Shown piece after piece: positions 58,780 through 64,000 of a stretch of DNA of 64,000 bases. Position 1 is the first letter of the stretch. Every line of letters begins with the position of its first letter. This DNA is from Cycas panzhihuaensis (lineage: Eukaryota > Cycadophyta): the NCBI GenBank assembly GCA_023213395.1, contig CM041465.1, positions 141,491,741 to 141,555,740 of the forward strand, read 5' to 3'. Below the pieces are notes generated by a model. It was not told the origin of the DNA. It ran no database searches and was given only the letters and a program-made list of their open reading frames with translations. A program made the position numbers and the translations under genes.

Positions 58780-60010
58780 TGTCAATAATTCTTGGTTGAT
58801 AGATTTTGGTACCACTCCCCACATGATTGGCACTGAAGAATTTCTTTAGGGCACTTCACCTACTTAGGTATAAACTATAGCTTTTGGTGATGACTTAACA
58901 TATGATATGGAAAGATTAGGAAGACTCCCATAGCCACGAGGAATTTAGACATAAGACATCATATGAGTAATATCCTCTTAATACCTAGCATGTAACCAAA
59001 CACACTACCTATAAGCCATATTGACAAGTAAAATATTGATATCCCTTTTAGCCAAGGTATATATACTATTTTTTACTACTCAATTAGTCAAATAGTTACT
59101 ACAGGGCATGAAGACAATGGTCTCTATAAACTTGATGGTGTCCCCTTATCCACTACTTAACAACTAAATTCATGTGTCTCAATATAAACAAATCACCTTG
59201 ATAAAGGAAAGGTTATCATTGTTGAAGACCTACTTACTAAGAAATAGGGTGAATGCCCATATAGCGAAGAGCAACCTATATATAAATGCACTAAGGACCA
59301 ATTATGGCACTAACACCTATGCCACATCAACATGCTGAAATTAAACCTTATGTTTAAACTTTAAATGGTGCATGGGTTACCAAAAATCAAATAAAATAAA
59401 TGTTTTTGTAGAGCCTATATAGTTGGAAAGAAACATGGGGAACCTTTTCCTTCTAAAATAGTATGGTGAACAACTGAACCATTGGGGTTAGTTCATTTAG
59501 ATATCTATGGACCCATGTTAGTTCAATCCCTCAATGGTAGCTTATATATTATAACCTTCATTGATGACTACTCTCAAAAAGTATGGGTCTACTTTCTGAA
59601 GAATAAATTTAAAGCCTTTAACAAATTTAAATATTTCAGTAAAAGTTAAAAATGAAACCAGCATGACTATTAAGATTTCAAGATCATATAATAGACGGGA
59701 ATACACCCTAAGATAGTTCATTAATTGTTTTAGAAATTTGGTATTAGGTGCTAGTTCTCCACTCCTCACACCCTTAGCGAGAATGGTGTTGCTTAATGAA
59801 TGAACTAGGCAGCTCATGAATAGAGCTAAAGCAATGGTTAAAGTTATTAATCTTTCTACTATATTTTAGGCTAAAGTTATATAAACTATTGTATACGTGA
59901 TAAATATAAGCTCATTATAATAGTTAGGGATATAAAACCCAAGGAGTCTTGGTTAGGCTAAAAGTCTATAGTCTCACACCTTAGAACATTTGATTGTATA
60001 GACTATAAAT
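58780..60010 (+). pseudogene. Copia protease-integrase, split by insertion
   Basis: The protease starts WLIDFGTTPHMIG near 58795 (Phe between Asp and Gly). The pre-integrase zinc region reads WH...LCHINMLKL near 59310. The integrase core follows with LVHLDIYGPM (first Asp) near 59490, IITFIDDYSQKVWVYFLKNK near 59550 and SENGVA followed by two stops near 59768, where Glu-Arg would stand. It continues to VSHLRTFDCIDYKL and is interrupted at 60010 by a gag-only element; coding resumes at 62953. Confidence 0.8.
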
Positions 60011-60329
60011 TGTTAGGTTAATGATTATCACGTAACCCTATATTAGAAATATGTAGCCACATACACATTCATGGTAAGTTATGGTAAGTGTATTTTTATT
60101 GTAAGTGGTTTACTATTTTATATTAATTTGACTTTAGGTTGAGGAGGGATCCCACCCTCCTTAGCATATTTATTCTTTGGGGCCAAAACCCCAGGTGTTC
60201 TTTAACACCACCATCACAAATGATATGTGATGTACTCTTCTTTAATATGGCATAAACATGATATGATTTTGGCTCTTAATATGGATTAATTATGCATTCA
60301 TCTACTCTGCTCTCATCTAATAATCTACA
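60011..60329 (+). repeat. 5' LTR of gag-only element
   Basis: TGTTAGGTTAATG...AATCTACA. It contains the AGGTGTTCTTTAACACC hairpin and ACTCTGCTCTC near its 3' end, both shared in form with the LTR at 18090. Confidence 0.92.
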
Positions 60330-60331
60330 TT

Positions 60332-60344
60332 TGGTATTAGAGCC
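60332..60344 (+). promoter_or_regulatory. Primer-binding site (TGGTATTAGAGCC)
   Basis: Initiator-Met type with the C-to-T variant, 2 nt after the LTR. Confidence 0.85.
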
Positions 60345-61577
60345 ATTTTTATCTATACAAGAGTTAGGGATCTACTTTTGGCCATTTATTTTTCAAGGAT
60401 TTTCGGCATATGGAAGTTTTACAGTTGGGAGTAAAATCAAAAGATTTTTAAAGAGTCAATAGAGAATTTAAGACAAAAAGGCTTGTGCCATAAATTTTGA
60501 GTGGTCATAGTGCTAGTTTTGGTGGAAAGTTACAAACATTATAGTAGATTTAATTTCGACATGATTTTCTGTCACCGTATTTTTAGGACAATTCTATAAC
60601 TTCAACTTTAAAGAGCCATAACTTTGGTTATAGATATCCAAATGACCTCAAATATTTTTTGATTCTATGAATTTTTGAATTTCCTTTCTAATGGAAGTGG
60701 TTTAAGGTCAAGCATAGGTAAGCGCAAAATATTATTAACATTTTATCACTAGGTATTATTATAGTCCTTAGAAACCCTATTAGTAAAGTTCTTCAAATAG
60801 TCATAACTTTTGATCCAGGAGCCTATTTTTCAAATAGTAGGATCCATTAGAAATTTTTGATCCTCTACATATTGGAATAGGTTTTATTAATATCTAATAT
60901 TATTTTTAGGGTTTTAAACTAATAAAATCAAGGATTACATTTGGTCTAAGTTGACCTATTTTTTAAAATTTTCAAGTAATTTTTTATTCTAATTCAGTAT
61001 ATTTGTTTATTATTGAGCTACTAATTAGGTGTTGATAGATGTTTACAATTTTTAAAGGTTTATAACTTAATTTTACAACCATTTAGCTATATTTCAATCT
61101 CTTGAAAAGAAGGAGCCTCTTTGAGAATAAAAATGACAAATTAGTGCATTGGATCCTCTAATTCTATTATAAAGATGTCATTTCATATTCTAGCTTATAA
61201 AGTTGATTCTAAAGCTCTTTAAGATATATTTTTTGCTTATTCAGAGTTATTCTTTTACTTCTTTAAAGTTTTTAAAGTTACATCTAGATCATTCAAGGAA
61301 AAGCACTTCATTCTTCTTTAAGCTTATTTTGGATCATTACAGAAGTTATTTTTCAAAGTGGATTTTTCATTACTAAGTTATATTCTCATTAATCAGGGAG
61401 GCATTTATCTAAAATTTTATATATATATCAAGTTTTTTGACTCACTAATAAAAAGAATATTCAAGTTTATTTAAGGTCATTACATTTGAAAGCTCAAAGG
61501 TGTATTATAATGCATAACTATAAGCTCATTGTTAGGCTCTTGTTTCTTTAAGACTCACATATACACACAGACATATA

Positions 61578-61625
<48 letters not shown>

Positions 61626-62040
61626 ACCTTTTGAAAGGATCATTGATTGAATATTAGTTTCATTCCAAAGAATATTTATCTTACTTAAAGGAGATTTATT
61701 GCATATTTTAGATTCATTTATTATTTTTTATTTTGAAGGGATATATATTCTTTGTTGCCATATTATTATCCTTCATTGATTAAAGAGGATTCTATGTTGA
61801 AATCATGATTGAAAGTTCTTATGAAAACATGTTTATTGTATATTTCAAGTTATTTATTTATTTGAGGTTAAGAGTTTTCTTATTTATTCATTGAAAATCA
61901 TACATTTTATTATGTACTAAAATCTTTTATATAATGGCAATAAATCTAAGTAGCATAGGTTTTCCTATATTTAGCGAAATGATTTTAAGCTATGGAGTAA
62001 AATAATGAAAGTGTATTTTCTTATAAATGATTTATGAAAT
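60345..62040 (+). other. Leader of gag-only element
   Basis: AT-rich and without ORFs. It holds a (GT)22 microsatellite at 61581-61624. The wording is similar in style to the leaders of the other copia elements in the window (repeated CATAACTTT and TTTTTGA phrases). Confidence 0.6.
61581..61624. repeat. (GT)22 microsatellite
   Basis: Uninterrupted GT run of 44 nt. Confidence 0.95.
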
Positions 62041-62612
62041 TTTATAAAAGATGGATATGAACCAAGTGTTAAAGAATACATCAAAAAGAATAATAAAGCC
62101 TTATCCCTAATGTTTTATGCAATAGATGATAAAATATTTTCTAGTACAAGTGAGTTAACTACTTCCAAATTTGTATGGCATACCTTAGAATCAATTTATG
62201 GGGGAAATACTTTGGAATTAAATGTCAATAATTACATTGATGATACTTTTGATGTGAGATAGATGATAGAGTAGGTGAACTTTGATGACAAGACTAATGT
62301 TGTATGTACTAGTGTAGACTTCGATAAAATCGATAACTCTAATGTCGTCACATTTCACAAATTGTATGTACCTTAGACACGATTAATGGAAAAGACAAAA
62401 CAAAGCTCTCTTACTCATTTGAATCAAGTCATACCTACTTGGAATCACTTAAACTACATAGTATTAAAGAGACACATATTATTGAAAGATGATAAGGCAA
62501 GTTGATGACCACTTCACGCATGATGATAAAACTAAAGGTCAAGTATTCAAATTTTTCCTTGAGTATAAGTATCATAAGTTTAAAGAGAAATTAAAGATGT
62601 ATGTGATGACCA
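62041..62612 (+). pseudogene. Truncated gag and tail of gag-only element
   Basis: KNNKALSLMFYAIDDKIF and SKFVWHTLESIYGGNT near 62085-62210 match the UBN2-type Gag core of the copia elements at 22.0 kb and 26.5 kb. After YGGNT it has two stops in the same places as the 26.3-kb copy, and it ends with FKFFLEYKYHKFKEKLKM followed by TIKGENVG across the polypurine tract, closely similar to the end of the 26-kb copy. There is no zinc knuckle and no pol. Confidence 0.75.
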
Positions 62613-62613
62613 T

Positions 62614-62625
62614 TAAGGGGGAGAA
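62614..62625 (+). promoter_or_regulatory. Polypurine tract
   Basis: TAAGGGGGAGAA directly before the TG of the 3' LTR; identical to the tract of the 25.5-kb element. Confidence 0.85.
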
Positions 62626-62947
62626 TGTTGGGTTAATGCTCATCATATAACCTTATATTGGAAATATACAGTCACACATGCATTCATTGTAAGGTATAAA
62701 AGTATATTTTTTATTATAAGTGGTTTATTATTTTATATTAATTTGAATTTGGGTTGAGTTTGGCTTCTGCCCTCCTCTTGCATATTTATTCTTTGGGGGC
62801 AAAACCCCTAGTGTTCTTTAACACCACCATCATAAAGGATATTTGATGTACTCTTCTTCAACATGACATGAATATGATATGATTTTGGGTCTCAATATGG
62901 ATTAACCGTACATTCATCTACTCTGATCTTGTCTCTAATAACGAACA
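62626..62947 (+). repeat. 3' LTR of gag-only element
   Basis: Matches 60011-60329; starts TGTTGGGTTAATG and ends CGAACA, followed by the TAAAT duplication. Confidence 0.92.
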
Positions 62948-62952
62948 TAAAT

Positions 62953-64000
62953 TTATTCCCAAAGAAAAGAAAGAAATTGGATGACAAAAGTATAAAATGC
63001 ATTTTTGTAGGATATGTACTTGAATATAAATCATATAAGGTGTATGATCCTTTGGGAGATACGTATATTCCTCTCAGGATGTGATATTTATAGAGGATAA
63101 CCAAGACTTGGACCTGTTATAACTTTAGTGTCTTACAATGATGATATTCGGTATGCGAAAGTACCTCTTGTACTAATTATGGACATTTCTATTTCATTAA
63201 CCTCCTATTCTCTAAGTCCTTCATTAGCTCCTCCAACATCACCTTCCATTTCGACAACTACTTCTACAATACCACCATTATCCTTAAATGACTTGTAAGT
63301 TAAAGTTGTAAGCATCATAAAACTTTTGAAGCAATATTTGCAAGTGATGAAAGATATTCCTCCACCTCTAGTATCTCTTAAGAGGAAATTAAAACTAAGG
63401 CATTTAACAAACTTTGCCTTAATAGCATGAGTTCTTGAAGCTCCTGAGCCTTCCATGTTTAAGGACCAAACATGGGAAGTCGCGATGAATGTATACATGA
63501 ATTCCATCCTTAAGAATGATGCATGGGAGCTTACCGAATTTCCACCTGATAAAAATCCAATTGATTATTATTAGTTGTATAAGATAAAATATCATTCTAA
63601 TGGCTCTATTAAGTGACATAAAGCATGCTTGGTTGCAAAAGGATTTAAATAGCAAGAAAGTATTAATTATAAAGAAACATTTGCCCTACTTGCTAATTTG
63701 ACTACCTTTAATTTGGTTATGTCACTTGCTACCTAGTTCAAATGGTTAGTGTGTTAGATGAGCCTTGAAAGTACTTTTCTTAATGGAGAACTTACAAAAG
63801 AAGTATATTTGAGACAACCTCTTGTTTATGTTATTTCTAGTAAAGAACACTTAGTTGATAAGCTCAAAAAAACTCTTTATGGTCTTAAATAAGCACCTCA
63901 TACTTGGTATGCTAAAATTAATGTCTTTTCTATCATGCATGGACTAAATCATTCATTCTCTAATCGTAATCTCTACATTTAAATGTAAAACAATTTGATC
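62953..64000 (+). pseudogene. Copia integrase C-terminus and RT, continued, runs off window
   Basis: Resumes directly with KRKKLDDKSIKCIFVGY near 62970, then the variable linker. RT follows: EVAMNVYMNSILKNDAWEL near 63477, KIKYHSNGSI near 63583, a degraded STFLNGELTKEVYLRQP near 63773, and KLKKTLYGLK-stop-APHTWYAKI near 63862. The window ends before the YVDD site. Several stops are present. Confidence 0.8.

Larger units (their letters stand above)
60011..62947 (+). mobile_element. Non-autonomous copia element (gag-only) with TAAAT target duplication
   Basis: LTRs of 319 and 322 bp (60011-60329, 62626-62947), PBS TGGTATTAGAGCC two bases after the 5' LTR, a 1.7-kb leader, a truncated gag, a short tail and polypurine tract AAGGGGGAGAA. 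Perfect 5-bp duplications TAAAT lie at 60006-60010 and 62948-62952. Protease, integrase, RT and RNase H are all absent. It sits in the integrase C-terminal region of the flanking copia element, which resumes in register after it. The architecture is the same as the minus-strand element at 25.5-30.8 kb although the LTRs differ. Confidence 0.92.

Overview
This window looks like intergenic nuclear DNA from a land plant with a large, repeat-rich genome. The evidence is two plant-type nuclear tRNA genes, many Ty1/copia and Ty3/gypsy (Tat-type) LTR retrotransposons primed by initiator-Met tRNA (PBS of the TGGTATCAGAGC / TGGTATTAGAGC type), long AT-rich stretches, and old, stop-ridden element copies with nests several levels deep. 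This fits a slow-turnover genome such as a gymnosperm, but the sequence alone does not fix the species. A run of exactly 500 Ns (47790-48289) is an assembly gap. I found no convincing intact host protein-coding gene.

Layout. 1-662: a short LTR + PBS element closed by an inverted copy of its own LTR start. About 1060-5550: a decayed plus-strand Tat-type gypsy (RT, RNase H, integrase, then an extra archaeal-type RNase H) followed by AT-microsatellite DNA. 6.7-8.1 kb: a decayed minus-strand reading frame of an unrecognised protein, collinear with one at 51-53 kb. 12.08-13.05 kb: a probable minus-strand LTR. 14.4-14.9 kb: tRNA-Gln(UUG) on the minus strand and tRNA-Asn(GUU) on the plus strand. 17.6-36.6 kb: a nest made of an outer minus-strand LTR pair, a plus-strand copia element inside it (18.09-34.39 kb), and, inside that copia, a minus-strand gag-only copia (25.50-30.85 kb, in RNase H) and a 2.58-kb solo LTR (31.71-34.29 kb, in the 3' LTR). 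37.4-39.2 kb: a copia gag-protease relic broken by another copia LTR. 41.05-44.7 kb: a minus-strand Tat gypsy. 45-47.3 kb: a copia LTR with PBS, then a 387-bp tandem dimer. 48.3-50.5 kb: a plus-strand Tat gypsy pol next to the gap. 51-57.5 kb: a minus-strand element with a 2.64-kb LTR of the same family as the solo LTR, whose interior encodes a protein resembling the plant mobile domain. 57.9-64 kb: a plus-strand copia element split by a 2.94-kb gag-only copia element with a perfect TAAAT target duplication.

How the parts relate. Nothing here works as a host operon or pathway; the logic is insertion history. The most notable biology is (a) two gag-only, pol-less copia elements with the same architecture but different LTRs, implying mobilisation by proteins supplied in trans, (b) a long-LTR retrotransposon family associated with a plant-mobile-domain-like reading frame, and (c) a Tat-type gypsy in which the second RNase H lies after integrase, close to the polypurine tract.
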